Assembly (NCBI RefSeq): GCF_000284515.1
Contig: NC_017668.1
Span: 4,086,633-4,150,632, forward strand
DNA length: 64,000 nucleotides
From: Halobacillus halophilus DSM 2266
GTDB taxonomy: Bacteria > Bacillota > Bacilli > Bacillales > Halobacillaceae
Direction: 5' to 3'
Below are positions 29,984 to 39,825 of the stretch, piece by piece. The notes under the pieces were generated by a model. It saw only the letters and a list, made by a program, of their open reading frames with translations. It did not search any database and was not told where the DNA came from. The number at the start of each line of letters is the position of its first letter. Positions within the stretch are counted from its first letter, which is position 1. The position numbers were made by a program, and so were the translations under genes.

Positions 29984-31669
29984 TTGAGAAAAAACCACAA
30001 AATCTGGTTGCTTTTCACACTTATGCTCATTTTTGTATTAGCAGCATGCAGCGGTGGAGGCGAAGAGAACTCATCGGAGTCTAGTGAAGGTGGAAATGAC
30101 ACAGAAGAAAGCTCAGAAGGGGATGCTTCGGGCGATCAAACCATTACCGTAACAGCTAAAAGTGAAATTCCAAGCATGGATCCTTCCTTAATTACCGATT
30201 CAGTCGGATTCCAATGGGCCGGCGAAACACTGGAAGGTCTTTACCGCCTAGATGAAAACAGTAACCTTACAGAAGGAATGGCTGAAGAAGGAACGGTTAG
30301 CGACGATGGCCTTACGTGGACGTTCAAACTTCGTGACGCTAAGTGGTCGAACGGAGACGAAGTAACAGCCAATGATTTCGTCTATTCATGGAGACGAGCT
30401 GTTAACCCGGACACAGGTTCTGAGTATGGACCGTACTTCCTTGGAGGAATTATTAAAAACGCTACTGCCGTCAGTAATGGAGAAGTGGAACCAGAAGAAC
30501 TGGGTGTCACTGCAGTAGATGATAAAACATTAGAAGTAGAACTTGAAAAACCTGTACCTTATTTCAAATCGATGACTGTATTTATTACATTTATGCCAAT
30601 TAACCAAAGCTACGTAGAAGAAAAAGGCGAAGATTTCGCTACAGAAGCCGAACATACATTATCGAACGGTCCATTCAAGATGACCGAATGGAATCATGGT
30701 GAAGGTTGGACAGTTGTGAAGAACGAAGATTATTGGGATGCTGAAACGGTTCAACTTGAAACGATTAACGCTAAAGTCATTAAAGAGATTTCTACAGGGG
30801 TAAACCTGTATGAGTCTGGAGAAATCGATCAGACAGAACTTAACGCTGAGTTTGTTGATCAGTATCGTAGTAACGAAGCATTTGAAGTCGTGAAGAAACC
30901 ATACTTGTACTTCTTTAAATTTAACCAGGAAGCAAACGAAGCTTTGGCCAATGCCGATGCACGTAAAGCGATTTCCTATGCAATTAATCGTGAAGATCTA
31001 GTCAATGTGATATTAAATGATGGATCTGTGCCTGCAGAAGGCTATGTTCCTTCAAACTTCGTTTCTATGCCTGGAAGCGAAACAGATTTCCGTGAAGCCC
31101 AGGGACCGCTTGTAGAATCGAATGAAGAGAAAGCAAAAGAACACTGGAATAAAGCGCTTGAGGCTTTAGGAACAGATTCTGTAACGATCGAGCTTCTGGG
31201 GGATGATACCGGAACTTCGAAGAAAACTCTGGCCTACTATAAAGACCAATTGGAATCTAAGCTGGATGGCTTAACGATTGATGTTATGGAAGTACCATTT
31301 AAAGAACGTGTACGTCGTGACAGTGCTTCTGAATTTGAAATGGAAGCTGCTACCTGGGGTCCTGACTATGTAGACCCTAACACCTACTTGAACATGTATG
31401 TTACCGATGGACAAAACAATAATATGAACTATTCAAGTGAAGAATACGATTCTCTTATTGAAAAAGCAAATGGAGAATATGCGCAACAGCCGGAGAAACG
31501 TTTTGAAACGTTCATGGAAGCTGAGAAACTGCTTCTCGAAGAAGATCAAGCCGTTGCTCCAATCTATCAGGATGCTAAAGCTCAATTATTCAGACCTAAC
31601 ATTAAAGGGGTATTCACCACCTCTACCGGTCCTGAATTTGAATTCAAATGGGCTCACGTAGAAAATTAA
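29984..31669 (+). CDS. OppA-like peptide-binding lipoprotein
   Basis: 561 residues. A signal peptide with lipobox LAAC (Cys at about 22) is followed by a Ser/Glu-rich linker and an SBP family 5 domain (EIPSMDPSLITDSVGFQW, GLYRLDENSNLTEGMAEEG, TFKLRDAKWSNGD, NNMNYSSEEYDSLI). It captures oligopeptides outside the cell for an Opp-type ABC importer, but no permease or ATPase genes adjoin it. TTG start after AGGGGGAG. Rich in Asp and Glu, as expected for a halophile's exported protein. Confidence 0.93.
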   Translation: MRKNHKIWLLFTLMLIFVLAACSGGGEENSSESSEGGNDTEESSEGDASGDQTITVTAKSEIPSMDPSLITDSVGFQWAGETLEGLYRLDENSNLTEGMAEEGTVSDDGLTWTFKLRDAKWSNGDEVTANDFVYSWRRAVNPDTGSEYGPYFLGGIIKNATAVSNGEVEPEELGVTAVDDKTLEVELEKPVPYFKSMTVFITFMPINQSYVEEKGEDFATEAEHTLSNGPFKMTEWNHGEGWTVVKNEDYWDAETVQLETINAKVIKEISTGVNLYESGEIDQTELNAEFVDQYRSNEAFEVVKKPYLYFFKFNQEANEALANADARKAISYAINREDLVNVILNDGSVPAEGYVPSNFVSMPGSETDFREAQGPLVESNEEKAKEHWNKALEALGTDSVTIELLGDDTGTSKKTLAYYKDQLESKLDGLTIDVMEVPFKERVRRDSASEFEMEAATWGPDYVDPNTYLNMYVTDGQNNNMNYSSEEYDSLIEKANGEYAQQPEKRFETFMEAEKLLLEEDQAVAPIYQDAKAQLFRPNIKGVFTTSTGPEFEFKWAHVEN

Positions 31670-31680
31670 TCAGAATAGTG

Positions 31681-31714
31681 AAAAGGCCAGGAGGCATGCC
31701 TCCTGGCCTTTTTT
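31681..31714 (+). terminator. Terminator of the lipoprotein gene
   Basis: AAAAGGCCAGGAGGC-ATGCCTCCTGGCCTTTTTT, near-perfect palindrome with T6. Confidence 0.95.
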
Positions 31715-31803
31715 ACGTGCAAATCTCTTGTAACTTGAGCTTCTGAGCGTTATAGTGACTAGCATCAAAACATCAAGTCGGATATTAAGAAGGGAGAGGG
31801 ACT

Positions 31804-32430
31804 ATGTTACGAATCTGGCAAAGAGGTTTATATTATTCTTTAGGAATTATTATCCTAACGTTAGGCATCGCCCTGACCATTGAATCACATTTAGGTACCT
31901 CTCCTTTTGATGCACTGCTTGTGGGGTTATACCGGTCTTTTGGTTTAACCATCGGCAGCTGGGAAATCGTGGTCGGTCTCACGATCATTCTTTTCAATGC
32001 AGCCGCCCAGCGGAAACGTCCTGAACTATTGGCGCTTGCAACCTCACTTCTAACCGGTATTGGGATTGATCTATGGCTATGGATCATCCGGTCAAACGAC
32101 CTGATGTTATCACCAAACCTTATGGCTCAAATTCTTTGTTTACTGGCTGGTATTTTATTTGCAAGCTTAGGTATTGCGATCAACCTTCAAGCCGATTTCG
32201 CGCCCAATCCTTTTGACCGGATGATGCTGGTAGTCCGTAAGCTGACAGGGTGGACGATTACCACTTCCCGAGTACTCATCAGTATCCTGTTGGTCATAGT
32301 TGCCGCTCTTTTTGGCGGTGCCATTGGAGTGGGGACCATTCTTATCACCCTTCTGAGCGGGCCAGCTATTCACGGATTTATGAATCTCGTAAACCGGCTT
32401 GACCAGCGACTTGCTCCAGCTGGAAGCTAA
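31804..32430 (+). CDS. YczE/YyaS/YitT-type membrane protein
   Basis: 208 residues with five membrane helices (about 12-32, 50-70, 75-95, 108-128, 155-190). LGTSPFDALLVGLYRSFGLTIG and its internal echo FAPNPFDRMMLVVRKLTGWT are the YczE-type duplicated motif. Function is unknown (YczE influences lipopeptide production in Bacillus). Monocistronic, convergent with hmp. Confidence 0.8.
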   Translation: MLRIWQRGLYYSLGIIILTLGIALTIESHLGTSPFDALLVGLYRSFGLTIGSWEIVVGLTIILFNAAAQRKRPELLALATSLLTGIGIDLWLWIIRSNDLMLSPNLMAQILCLLAGILFASLGIAINLQADFAPNPFDRMMLVVRKLTGWTITTSRVLISILLVIVAALFGGAIGVGTILITLLSGPAIHGFMNLVNRLDQRLAPAGS

Positions 32431-32447
32431 TACCGGGTCAATAAAAC

Positions 32448-33671
32448 TTAAAGAACTCCCTGAGGGCCGAAGAATTCATAGTGAATGCTATCTTCGGATA
32501 CATCCCAATCCTTCAGGGACTGATTGACAGCCCTCATAAAGCCTTCAGGACCACAGAAATAAAACTCGCTATTCTGAGGGACCGCTTCTTTTAACCATGG
32601 AAGATCCACGTATCCTTCTTTATCAAACGATTGGTGCAGACGGTCATCCTCTGTCGGCTGGGCATAAATAATTTTGGTTACCGTTTTACTCCCCATGGTC
32701 TGCATATCTTTCTTAAATGCGTGGACCGATCCGTTCTGAGCAGCATGAATAAAATACACTTCCCGCTCAGGCTGCAAGTCCTGCACCGCTCTGCCCATAC
32801 TCAAAATCGGTGTGAGCCCCACGCCCCCGCTCAACAGGACGAGCGGCTTGTCGGTATCTGCATCTAGATAAAAATCTCCGGCTGGTGCACTGACTGGAAT
32901 CATATCACCTTCGCTTACATGGCTGTGCAGCCAGTTCGAAACCTTGCCTTCCGGTACCTCCTGGTTTCCTTCTTCCCTTTTGACACTAATACGGTAGTAA
33001 GGGGTGCCTGGAGCCTCTGAAAGACTATATTGACGTAAGTGGTCATAATCGTCTCCAGGAATCTCAGCTTTAATCGTTAAGTATTGGCCAGGCTTAAAAT
33101 CGGCTAGAGGTTGTTCATCGACCGGCTCTAAATAGAAAGATGTAATCACATCACTTTCTACTTTCTTTTGAATCACTTTAAAATCACGGAATCCTGTCCA
33201 TCCCCCGGTCTGTTGGCGTACATCCTTGTACATACGATCTTCTACTTGAATGAATACATCCGCTATAACCCCGTAAGCTTCTCCCCAGGCCTGTATAATT
33301 TCGTCCGTTGCTGCATCTCCAAGTACATCTTTAATCGCTTTCAGCAAATACTCGCCTACAATGGGATAGTGTTCCGGCAGGACGTTCAAACTCCGGTGTT
33401 TTTCAGCAATCTGTTTAACCCTCGGCAGAATAGCTTCCAGATGTTCAATGTTCTTAGCTGCAGCATAAACCGTGTTAGCCAGCGCACGGGGCTGGTCTCC
33501 TTTTCTCTGATGGGTCTGGTTAAAAATATTCTTCAGTTCAGGATGATTTAAAAATAGCTGCTGATAAAAATGTGTCGTAATAGCCTCTCCATGTTCCTCT
33601 AACACAGGTACAGTTGATTTGATCACTTTAATCGTATGGTCATTTAATAATTGATTGGTTTGTGTAGACAT
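32448..33671 (-). CDS. hmp: Flavohaemoprotein nitric oxide dioxygenase
   Basis: 407 residues: globin domain (about 1-140, with proximal His in the [20 protein letters not shown] region), FAD-binding domain (about 152-260, [23 protein letters not shown]) and NAD-binding domain (about 265-400, [21 protein letters not shown]). It converts NO to nitrate using O2 and NAD(P)H. Divergent from nsrR with two NsrR-type operators in between. Confidence 0.97.
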   Translation of the reverse strand: MSTQTNQLLNDHTIKVIKSTVPVLEEHGEAITTHFYQQLFLNHPELKNIFNQTHQRKGDQPRALANTVYAAAKNIEHLEAILPRVKQIAEKHRSLNVLPEHYPIVGEYLLKAIKDVLGDAATDEIIQAWGEAYGVIADVFIQVEDRMYKDVRQQTGGWTGFRDFKVIQKKVESDVITSFYLEPVDEQPLADFKPGQYLTIKAEIPGDDYDHLRQYSLSEAPGTPYYRISVKREEGNQEVPEGKVSNWLHSHVSEGDMIPVSAPAGDFYLDADTDKPLVLLSGGVGLTPILSMGRAVQDLQPEREVYFIHAAQNGSVHAFKKDMQTMGSKTVTKIIYAQPTEDDRLHQSFDKEGYVDLPWLKEAVPQNSEFYFCGPEGFMRAVNQSLKDWDVSEDSIHYEFFGPQGVL

Positions 33672-33687
33672 ATAAAACCCTCCGTAA

Positions 33688-33746
33688 AAGATGTATTTAT
33701 AATATATCTTTATTATACATTAAAAGGTGTATTATAAATACATCAA
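33688..33746. promoter_or_regulatory. Two NsrR operators between hmp and nsrR
   Basis: Two 11-1-11 inverted repeats: box 1 at 33688-33710 (AAGATGTATTT, one base, TAATATATCTT) and box 2 at 33724-33746 (AAGGTGTATTA, one base, AAATACATCAA), nearly identical to each other in opposite sense. The halves match the AAGATGTATTT-like half-site of NsrR. Box 1 lies 17 bp upstream of the hmp start codon. Confidence 0.8.
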
Positions 33747-33844
33747 TTATGACAATTCCGTTAATGTGCTCCAAAAATCTGAAAATAAGACATCGGAATG
33801 ATGGCTGTGATAAGATTAAATAAAAGAAGAGTGAGGGTTGACCT

Positions 33845-34282
33845 ATGCGTTTAAAAAAATATACGGATTATGCTCTGCGAGTATTAATTTTCACAGCTGC
33901 TAAGAAAGAAGGTCAGCTTGCCAATAAAAAAGAGATTTCCGAGGTATTTAATATCTCCGAAAATCATCTAGGGAAGATTATCCACGAATTAAATAAATTA
34001 GAGCTTATTCATACGGTGCGGGGACGTTCTGGAGGAATTAAGCTTGCCCATAAGCCTGAAGACATTAATATCGGAAAAGTTGTCCGTTCTATGGAGGATG
34101 ACTTTTATTTACTGGAATGCTTTGACTGCCAGACGAATGAATGTGTCATTACGCCTGCCTGTAAGCTTAGACATGTCCTGAAAGATGCGCTTCAAGCCTT
34201 CTTTCAAGTTCTCGACGGTTATACTTTAGAAGATCTTGTCTCGAACAGGGATGAACTACGCGCGCTTATGCAGCTTTCATGA
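33845..34282 (+). CDS. nsrR: NsrR, NO-sensing Rrf2-family repressor
   Basis: 145 residues: Rrf2 winged helix (MRLKKYTDYALRVLIFTA, NISENHLGKIIHELN) and an iron-sulfur ligand cluster of three Cys in ECFDCQTNECVITPACKLRH (spacing consistent with Cys92/100/106 of the Bacillus protein). NO destroys the cluster and derepresses hmp. The adjacent divergent hmp supports the call. Confidence 0.95.
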   Translation: MRLKKYTDYALRVLIFTAAKKEGQLANKKEISEVFNISENHLGKIIHELNKLELIHTVRGRSGGIKLAHKPEDINIGKVVRSMEDDFYLLECFDCQTNECVITPACKLRHVLKDALQAFFQVLDGYTLEDLVSNRDELRALMQLS

Positions 34283-34288
34283 ATATAA

Positions 34289-34326
34289 AAAAACCGTGAA
34301 GTCTAAAATAGACTTCACGGTTTTTA
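34289..34326. terminator. Bidirectional terminator
   Basis: AAACCGTGAAGTCTA-AAA-TAGACTTCACGGTTTTT between the convergent nsrR and rpsR. Confidence 0.95.
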
Positions 34327-34335
34327 GTAACGCTA

Positions 34336-34563
34336 CTATTCAGTAGAGTAAGGCAATAGAGCCATAATACGAGCGCGCTTGATTGCTTTAGTCAATTTAC
34401 GCTGATATTTAGCAGAAGTTCCAGTTACTCGGCGAGGAAGAATCTTTCCTCGGTCAGAAACGAAACGTCTTAGTAGGTCAACATCTTTGTAATCGATGTG
34501 TGTAATTCCATTAGCTGTGAAGAAACACACCTTTTTACGTTTTCCGCGTCCACGACGTGCCAT
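34336..34563 (-). CDS. rpsR: 30S ribosomal protein S18
   Basis: 75 residues with the S18 signature ([26 protein letters not shown]). Last gene of rpsF-ssb-rpsR; it pairs with S6 on the platform of the small subunit. The N-terminal [15 protein letters not shown] is typical. Confidence 0.98.
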   Translation of the reverse strand: MARRGRGKRKKVCFFTANGITHIDYKDVDLLRRFVSDRGKILPRRVTGTSAKYQRKLTKAIKRARIMALLPYSTE

Positions 34564-34585
34564 GTCGCATTCACCTCTTTCTTAA

Positions 34586-35089
34586 TTAGAATGGTAAATC
34601 ATCATCTGATATATCGATGGGCTCTCCATTATCTGCGAATGGATCCTCATCTCGTTGATTGTTGTTATTATTGTTGTTGTTCGATCCGAAATTATTTCCG
34701 GATGGTTGTTGATTCTGATTTGCCTGGTATCCTGAGCCTCCACGATTACTTCCACCCTGGGAAGAACTTCCTTTGGATTCTAAGAATTGTACGCTATCTG
34801 CAACTACTTCTGTTACAAATACACGCTTGCCTTCCTGGTTATCAAAGCTTCTGGACTGTAATCGTCCATCCACTCCTACAAGACTGCCTTTATTCATAAA
34901 GTTGGCTAAGTTTTCTGCAGCACGTCTCCAGACCACGCAGTTAAGAAAATCTGCGTCCTGACCACCTTGATTATTAGAAAATGGTCGGTTCACCGCAATG
35001 GTGAAGTTGGCGACGGCCACTCCGTTTGGCGTATAGCGTAAATCAGGATCCTTCGTCAATCTGCCGACTAATACGACACGATTTAACAT
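34586..35089 (-). CDS. ssb: Single-stranded DNA-binding protein
   Basis: 167 residues from the ATG with AAGGAG eight bases upstream; an upstream GTG is too close. OB fold (about 1-110, [33 protein letters not shown]), a Gly/Asn/Gln-rich linker with an Asn run, and the conserved acidic tip DISDDDLPF that recruits repair proteins. Between rpsF and rpsR as in other Firmicutes. Confidence 0.98.
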   Translation of the reverse strand: MLNRVVLVGRLTKDPDLRYTPNGVAVANFTIAVNRPFSNNQGGQDADFLNCVVWRRAAENLANFMNKGSLVGVDGRLQSRSFDNQEGKRVFVTEVVADSVQFLESKGSSSQGGSNRGGSGYQANQNQQPSGNNFGSNNNNNNNNQRDEDPFADNGEPIDISDDDLPF

Positions 35090-35101
35090 CAGAACCACTC
35101 C

Positions 35102-35395
35102 TTATTTGTCATCTTCGCGTACTGCGATGTGGCGGATAATATCATCCGTGAACTTCGCTTGACGGTCGAATTCATTAATCGCTTCACGTGTTCCGTTGAA
35201 GTCGACTGTTACATAGATACCATCACGGTAGTCGTTAATTTCATAAGCAAGACGACGCTTGCCGATTTCTTTAACTTCTTCTACCTCCGCGCCATTATCT
35301 TGAAGGATATTGCTGAAACGATCAATGATTCCTGTTTTAGCTTCCTCCTCGATATCTGGGCGGATGATATACATGATTTCGTATTTTCTACTCAT
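35102..35395 (-). CDS. rpsF: 30S ribosomal protein S6
   Basis: 97 residues with [17 protein letters not shown] start ([18 protein letters not shown]), the [17 protein letters not shown] motif and a short charged tail. First gene of its operon, with AAGGAGGTG before the ATG. Confidence 0.98.
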   Translation of the reverse strand: MSRKYEIMYIIRPDIEEEAKTGIIDRFSNILQDNGAEVEEVKEIGKRRLAYEINDYRDGIYVTVDFNGTREAINEFDRQAKFTDDIIRHIAVREDDK

Positions 35396-35417
35396 CCGTT
35401 TTCACCTCCTTATGGAC

Positions 35418-35455
35418 TTAACGGCTCCTATTCCTGATAAGAGCAAGGAGTAATC
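35418..35455 (-). promoter_or_regulatory. Candidate S6:S18 autoregulatory leader
   Basis: In the rpsF 5' UTR the minus strand folds CTCCT with AGGAG, immediately followed by CCG (complement of 35422-35424). A hairpin with an adjoining conserved CCG is the described target by which the S6-S18 complex represses its own mRNA in many bacteria. Fit judged by eye only. Confidence 0.45.
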
Positions 35456-35480
35456 TTTTCTTAATTACTCACAATGTAGT

Positions 35481-35509
35481 ATTATAACAAAGTTGTCCAA
35501 GAAATACAA
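35481..35509 (-). promoter_or_regulatory. Promoter of rpsF-ssb-rpsR
   Basis: Minus strand TTGTAT (35504-35509), 17 bases, TATAAT (35481-35486). Confidence 0.75.
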
Positions 35510-35532
35510 TACTAAAACGGAAGGATCCTCGC

Positions 35533-36630
35533 TTATACGTTAAAACGGAAGTGAATAACGTCGCCATCTCTCACTAAATACTCTTTTCCTTCTAAACGAA
35601 CACGGCCGCGGTCACGGGCAACACCCATGGTGCCTGCATCAACCAGGTCTTCATACGACACTGTCTCCGCACGAATGAAACCACGCTGAAAGTCCGTGTG
35701 AATGACTCCGGCAGCCTGTGGAGCCGTCATTCCTTCTTTAAAGGTCCAGGCTCTTACTTCCTGCTCACCAGCCGTGAAGTAGGTGGCTAGCCCAAGAAGG
35801 TTGTACGTCGCTTTAATTAACTGATCCAGGCCGGATTCTTCAATCCCAAGATCATCAAGAAACTCTTCTTTTTCTTCTCCATCAAGCTCGGCTATCTCAG
35901 ATTCAATTTTTGCACAGATGACAATGACTTCTGCATTTTCTTTTGCTGCAAATTCACGGATTTGCTTAACCTTTTCATTATCCCCTTCACCAATTTCATC
36001 CTCACTGACATTCGCCACATAGAGGATGGGCTTAGAAGTTAGCAAATGAAGGCCTTTTACGATTTTTTCCTGATCATCACTGAATTCAACAGCGCGAGCA
36101 GGGGTTTCTTCCTCTAATGATTCTTTCAGTTTCTCAAGAACCGTGTATTCCGCTACAGCATCCTTATCTTTTTGACGAGCCATCTTAGCTACTCTGTCCA
36201 TTCGTTTGGAAACTGTTTCGAGGTCGGCAAGAATTAGCTCCAGGTTGATCGTTTCAATATCAGTGATGGGATCGACTTCCCCTGACACGTGCGTCACGTT
36301 CTCATCTTCAAACGCACGGACTACGTGGCAGATCGCGTCGACCTGGCGGATATGGGATAAGAACTGGTTACCAAGTCCTTCACCTTTACTTGCCCCTTTA
36401 ACAATGCCGGCAATATCGGTAAATTCAAATGCGGTAGGTACGGTTTTCTTCGGTTTAACAAGCTCGGTCAGCTTCTCCAGCCGACTGTCCGGTACTTCCA
36501 CGATCCCTACGTTCGGATCTATTGTGGCAAACGGATAGTTGGCCGACAGAGCTCCTGCTTGTGTAATTGCGTTAAATAGCGTAGATTTCCCTACGTTCGG
36601 TAAACCTACGATTCCTGCTGTTAGTGCCAT
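35533..36630 (-). CDS. ychF: YchF/OLA1-type ribosome-associated ATPase/GTPase
   Basis: 365 residues. G1 GLPNVGKSTLFNAI, G3 DIAGIVKGASKGEGLG, altered G4 (YVANVSEDE) typical of YchF, coiled-coil insertion (about 130-200) and C-terminal TGS domain. It binds ribosomes and, in this family, favours ATP. Conserved position upstream of rpsF. Confidence 0.97.
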   Translation of the reverse strand: MALTAGIVGLPNVGKSTLFNAITQAGALSANYPFATIDPNVGIVEVPDSRLEKLTELVKPKKTVPTAFEFTDIAGIVKGASKGEGLGNQFLSHIRQVDAICHVVRAFEDENVTHVSGEVDPITDIETINLELILADLETVSKRMDRVAKMARQKDKDAVAEYTVLEKLKESLEEETPARAVEFSDDQEKIVKGLHLLTSKPILYVANVSEDEIGEGDNEKVKQIREFAAKENAEVIVICAKIESEIAELDGEEKEEFLDDLGIEESGLDQLIKATYNLLGLATYFTAGEQEVRAWTFKEGMTAPQAAGVIHTDFQRGFIRAETVSYEDLVDAGTMGVARDRGRVRLEGKEYLVRDGDVIHFRFNV

Positions 36631-36807
36631 ATAAGACTTTCACTCCTTAAGGATTTACATACATGCATGCTAGTCATATCAATTATAGATACTGTGTCTG
36701 AAAATAACAACCTGTGGAAAAGCAAAAGACAGGGCTTGTTGCTTCTGATTTATTAAGTTCATTCTATCCATTTTTCAGGTTTGATTAAACTTATCCGTAC
36801 AAAATTA

Positions 36808-36836
36808 AAAAGCCCACCTATTTCAGGGAGCTTTTC
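36808..36836 (-). terminator. Terminator downstream of yyzM
   Basis: Minus strand AAGCTCCCT-GAAAT-AGGTGGGCTT (one bulge) followed by T-rich sequence. Confidence 0.65.
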
Positions 36837-36848
36837 AAGGCTAAAGAT

Positions 36849-37046
36849 CTACTGTTCGGAAGGTTCCAGCTTTTTCTTCATTTTGGATTCAAACTTTTTC
36901 CGAGGGATAAGGACACTGTGGCCGCAGCCTTCACACTTAATACGAATGTCTGCTCCCATACGAATGATTTTCCAGCGGTTTTTCCCGCACGGATGAGGTT
37001 TCTTCATTTGAACGACATCATTCAATTCGTAATTTTTGTCTGCCAT
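36849..37046 (-). CDS. yyzM: DUF951 small protein (YyzM-like)
   Basis: 65 residues. VVQMKKPHPCGKNRWKIIRMGADIRIKCEGCGHSVLIPR is the DUF951 pattern, with Cys residues (PHPCG, KCEGCG) that may bind zinc. Function unknown; it is found between mscS and ychF in Bacillaceae, 23 bp after the mscS gene here. Confidence 0.85.
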   Translation of the reverse strand: MADKNYELNDVVQMKKPHPCGKNRWKIIRMGADIRIKCEGCGHSVLIPRKKFESKMKKKLEPSEQ

Positions 37047-37069
37047 GGAGTTCCCTCCTCATTTTTTAC

Positions 37070-37975
37070 TCATTCATTCACTTCCTGTAAAGATTTATCA
37101 TCTTCACGAGAATACATAACCATACGTGGAAATGGAATTTCAATTCCTCTTTCGTCCAGACGGGTTTTTACTTCTTTCCGGATGGCACGAGCCATTGCCC
37201 AATGCTCCATTGGCTGGGTGTCCGCGATAATCCTCATGACCACATCGGAAGCACCTAAGGTTTGTACCCCAAGAAGTTCAGGTACATCGAGCATCGCTTC
37301 ATAACGAGCCGGCAGCTCTTTCATCAATTCCAGAATCACTTGTTCGGCCTGGGCGATGTCCTCTTCGTACGCAATACTTACATCCACCACGGCAACACTA
37401 TTATGGATGGAAAAGTTCGTAACCTGAGTGACATTTCCATTAGGCAGGATGTGAACCTCACCTGTCCAGGATTTAACTTTACACGTACGGATGCCTACCT
37501 CTTCAACAAAACCTTCGACGCCAGATGTCCGAATATAATCACCTACGGAAAACTGGTCCTCGAAAATGATGAAAAAGCCGGAAATGATATCGCGCACCAG
37601 GTTCTGGGCTCCAAAGCCGATGGCGAGTCCGGCAATACCTGCACCTGCGAGCAAAGCGCCAACATCTAAAGTAAAAGCTTCCAGTATCATAATAAACGAG
37701 ACAAAATACACCACATACGTCAAAGCGTTAATCACCAATTTTTTTAATGTAGCTTCCCGGCGCTGGGTAATTTTAAAAGGTCCCCGCCGCCGATTTTCAA
37801 AAAACTGCGAGATTACTCGCTTTCCTATGCGGATCACTAAAAACGAGATTAACAGAATAAAGATGATTTTCAGGGCTCCTAGAGCTAGATTAGTCCATAA
37901 TTCAGGCCCTGTCACATAATTTACTGTTTCCTCCCACCTGGTTAAAGCTTCCTGCACAGCTTCGTCCGCTTTCAA
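37070..37975 (-). CDS. mscS: MscS-family small-conductance mechanosensitive channel
   Basis: 301 residues: three membrane helices (about 28-50, 75-95, 100-125), pore-lining helix AGAGIAGLAIGFGAQNLVRDI, then the beta domain with FSVGDYIRTSGVEGFVEEV and ILPNGNVTQVTNFS, and the C-terminal domain. It opens on sudden turgor rise to release solutes, useful to an organism facing salinity changes. TTG start after AGGAGGGG. Confidence 0.92.
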   Translation of the reverse strand: MKADEAVQEALTRWEETVNYVTGPELWTNLALGALKIIFILLISFLVIRIGKRVISQFFENRRRGPFKITQRREATLKKLVINALTYVVYFVSFIMILEAFTLDVGALLAGAGIAGLAIGFGAQNLVRDIISGFFIIFEDQFSVGDYIRTSGVEGFVEEVGIRTCKVKSWTGEVHILPNGNVTQVTNFSIHNSVAVVDVSIAYEEDIAQAEQVILELMKELPARYEAMLDVPELLGVQTLGASDVVMRIIADTQPMEHWAMARAIRKEVKTRLDERGIEIPFPRMVMYSREDDKSLQEVNE

Positions 37976-38025
37976 CGCTTCCCCTCCTGTACGACTATGA
38001 ATATGAAGTTCATTTTAACAGGTTT

Positions 38026-39045
38026 TCAGCGAATTTTGAATCGCGAACGTAACGGATAAATAAGAAGAGAGAAAAGAACGTATAAATTCAGAATTCCATA
38101 CAGCGGATATAAGTACTCCACCAGCGTAGAAAATCCGAATGATGTAAAGGGAAGCATCACAGCAACGGTCGCTAATGCCACAATCCATAGAGGCTGCTTT
38201 AAATAATTCCGGAAGCGGGTGGCAAGTCCGAGAGTACCAGATACAGCCGTCGTAAAAATGGCAATCCAGAGCATCACGGACATAAACAGCATCATCTCAT
38301 ACGGATAGTGTTTTAATATGGCGAATAAAGGAATCTCGTAGAGCATAATCTCATCTGAGATCTCAATTAAACTTTGATTATAAAGATAGGAGATGACTCC
38401 AAGAATCACTCCGCTCCCTGCACTGGCAATCCAAATCTCGCCCTTATGCTTCACCTGGTTCCCTATAGCCCCGAGCACAGCAATTAAAGGAAGGATATTA
38501 AGAGCCGTAAAAGGAAAGGCGGACATCCAATTGGTGATCTCATGAAGATGACCAAACAGCTCAAGCTGCTGATCATTAATGAAAATAATTAAAACGAACA
38601 CAAGACCGGTAATTAATAAGGGAAGCACCACACTGTTTACAGTGACGATCCCTTTTACATCCCATACAAATAAAAGGATCATAGGTACGACAAGTGCCAT
38701 GACTCCGAAGCGGTAGGAAAAATGAAAGGCCTGCCAGGTAGCTCCGCTTCCTGCCAGCATGATCACGGTCATCGTAAATAGATAGATGATGATCATCCAA
38801 TCATAAATCCCTGTTAAATGCTTTCCTACAATCGCCCGCAGGACAGGTAAATAATCGCCGCTCTGCTTCTTAAAGCTGATCTTCATAATGACGGCACAAC
38901 ACAGAATGAACATGATACAAAACAAAAGGATAGCCAGGCTGCTGTCCTGTCCAAAGAATTGCCATAGCTCTCTCCCTGAAGCATAACCTGCCCCAATCAT
39001 CGTTCCTACAATCAAAAACATCCACTTAATCCCAGCTTTTATCAT
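38026..39045 (-). CDS. YkvI-like membrane transporter
   Basis: 339 residues, about ten membrane helices. The N-terminal IVGTMIGAGYASGRELWQFF resembles the amino-acid transporter LeuT-like fold group that includes YkvI. Substrate unknown. Single gene, ATG after GGTGGAGG. Confidence 0.75.
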   Translation of the reverse strand: MIKAGIKWMFLIVGTMIGAGYASGRELWQFFGQDSSLAILLFCIMFILCCAVIMKISFKKQSGDYLPVLRAIVGKHLTGIYDWMIIIYLFTMTVIMLAGSGATWQAFHFSYRFGVMALVVPMILLFVWDVKGIVTVNSVVLPLLITGLVFVLIIFINDQQLELFGHLHEITNWMSAFPFTALNILPLIAVLGAIGNQVKHKGEIWIASAGSGVILGVISYLYNQSLIEISDEIMLYEIPLFAILKHYPYEMMLFMSVMLWIAIFTTAVSGTLGLATRFRNYLKQPLWIVALATVAVMLPFTSFGFSTLVEYLYPLYGILNLYVLFSLLIYPLRSRFKIR

Positions 39046-39134
39046 GAACGATCCTCCACCTCTATGTATTTGCCACGTATAGAACGACGGACAACCTTAT
39101 ATACTGTTACTACTATGTGTGTGGAGGAGAAGCT

Positions 39135-39761
39135 ATGAATTTTAAAGACAAGTTCTCAAATGAAGAAAGACGTCTTAAAACAGAGGATCCTGGAATGAGT
39201 GAGACCCTTAGTCTGCATTTGAAAGAATGGCTGCCTCCCTCTAAGAAGATCGTCATTGCCTGTATCGGAACGGACCGCTCCACGGGCGATGCATTTGGAC
39301 CACTTGTCGGTTCGATGCTGAAGCAGCAAACGTTAGAAACTTTTCACCTCTATGGGACGCTGGAAGAACCTTTGCATGCCCTTAATTTAATTGAACAAAT
39401 AAATCGGATTAAACGAACCCACAACCACCCTTATATTCTGGCGGTAGATGCGTGTTTAGGTAAGTCGGCGTCGGTAGGTTCTGTGGTACTTGGGAAAGGA
39501 TCCATTTCGCCGGGATCCGCTTTAAAAAAGGACCTTCCCCCTATAGGAGACCTGCATATTAGCGGAATGGTGAATGTGAGTGGATTCATGGAACATGTCG
39601 TGTTACAAAACACTCGTCTTCATACGGTCATGCAGATGGCCGCTAAAGTCGCAGCAGCTATTCAATTGTCAGATGCTAAGCGCGTGAAACATACAATGGA
39701 ATCCGCACCCGTAACGACATTCAAAGGGACCATCAATCGTCTGCCTAAAACCATGAAGTAA
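39135..39761 (+). CDS. yyaC: YyaC-like sporulation protein (GPR-related fold)
   Basis: 208 residues from the ATG preceded by GTGGAGGAG; a start six codons earlier is less well placed. IVIACIGTDRSTGDAFGPLVGSML, ILAVDACLGKSASVGSVVLGKG and GDLHISGMVNVSGFME match YyaC, a sporulation-associated protein structurally related to the GPR spore protease. Conserved close to parB in Bacillus. I could not identify a convincing sigma-F or sigma-G promoter. Confidence 0.93.
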   Translation: MNFKDKFSNEERRLKTEDPGMSETLSLHLKEWLPPSKKIVIACIGTDRSTGDAFGPLVGSMLKQQTLETFHLYGTLEEPLHALNLIEQINRIKRTHNHPYILAVDACLGKSASVGSVVLGKGSISPGSALKKDLPPIGDLHISGMVNVSGFMEHVVLQNTRLHTVMQMAAKVAAAIQLSDAKRVKHTMESAPVTTFKGTINRLPKTMK

Positions 39762-39780
39762 TGAGTTCTTCATCCATAAA

Positions 39781-39825
39781 AAAAAGCTACTCATAAGCCT
39801 TATAAAGACTTATCAGCAGCTTTTT
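39781..39825. terminator. Bidirectional terminator
   Basis: AAAAAGCT and CATAAG on the left pair imperfectly with CTTATC and AGCTTTTT on the right, between convergent yyaC and the DUF554 gene. Confidence 0.75.
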
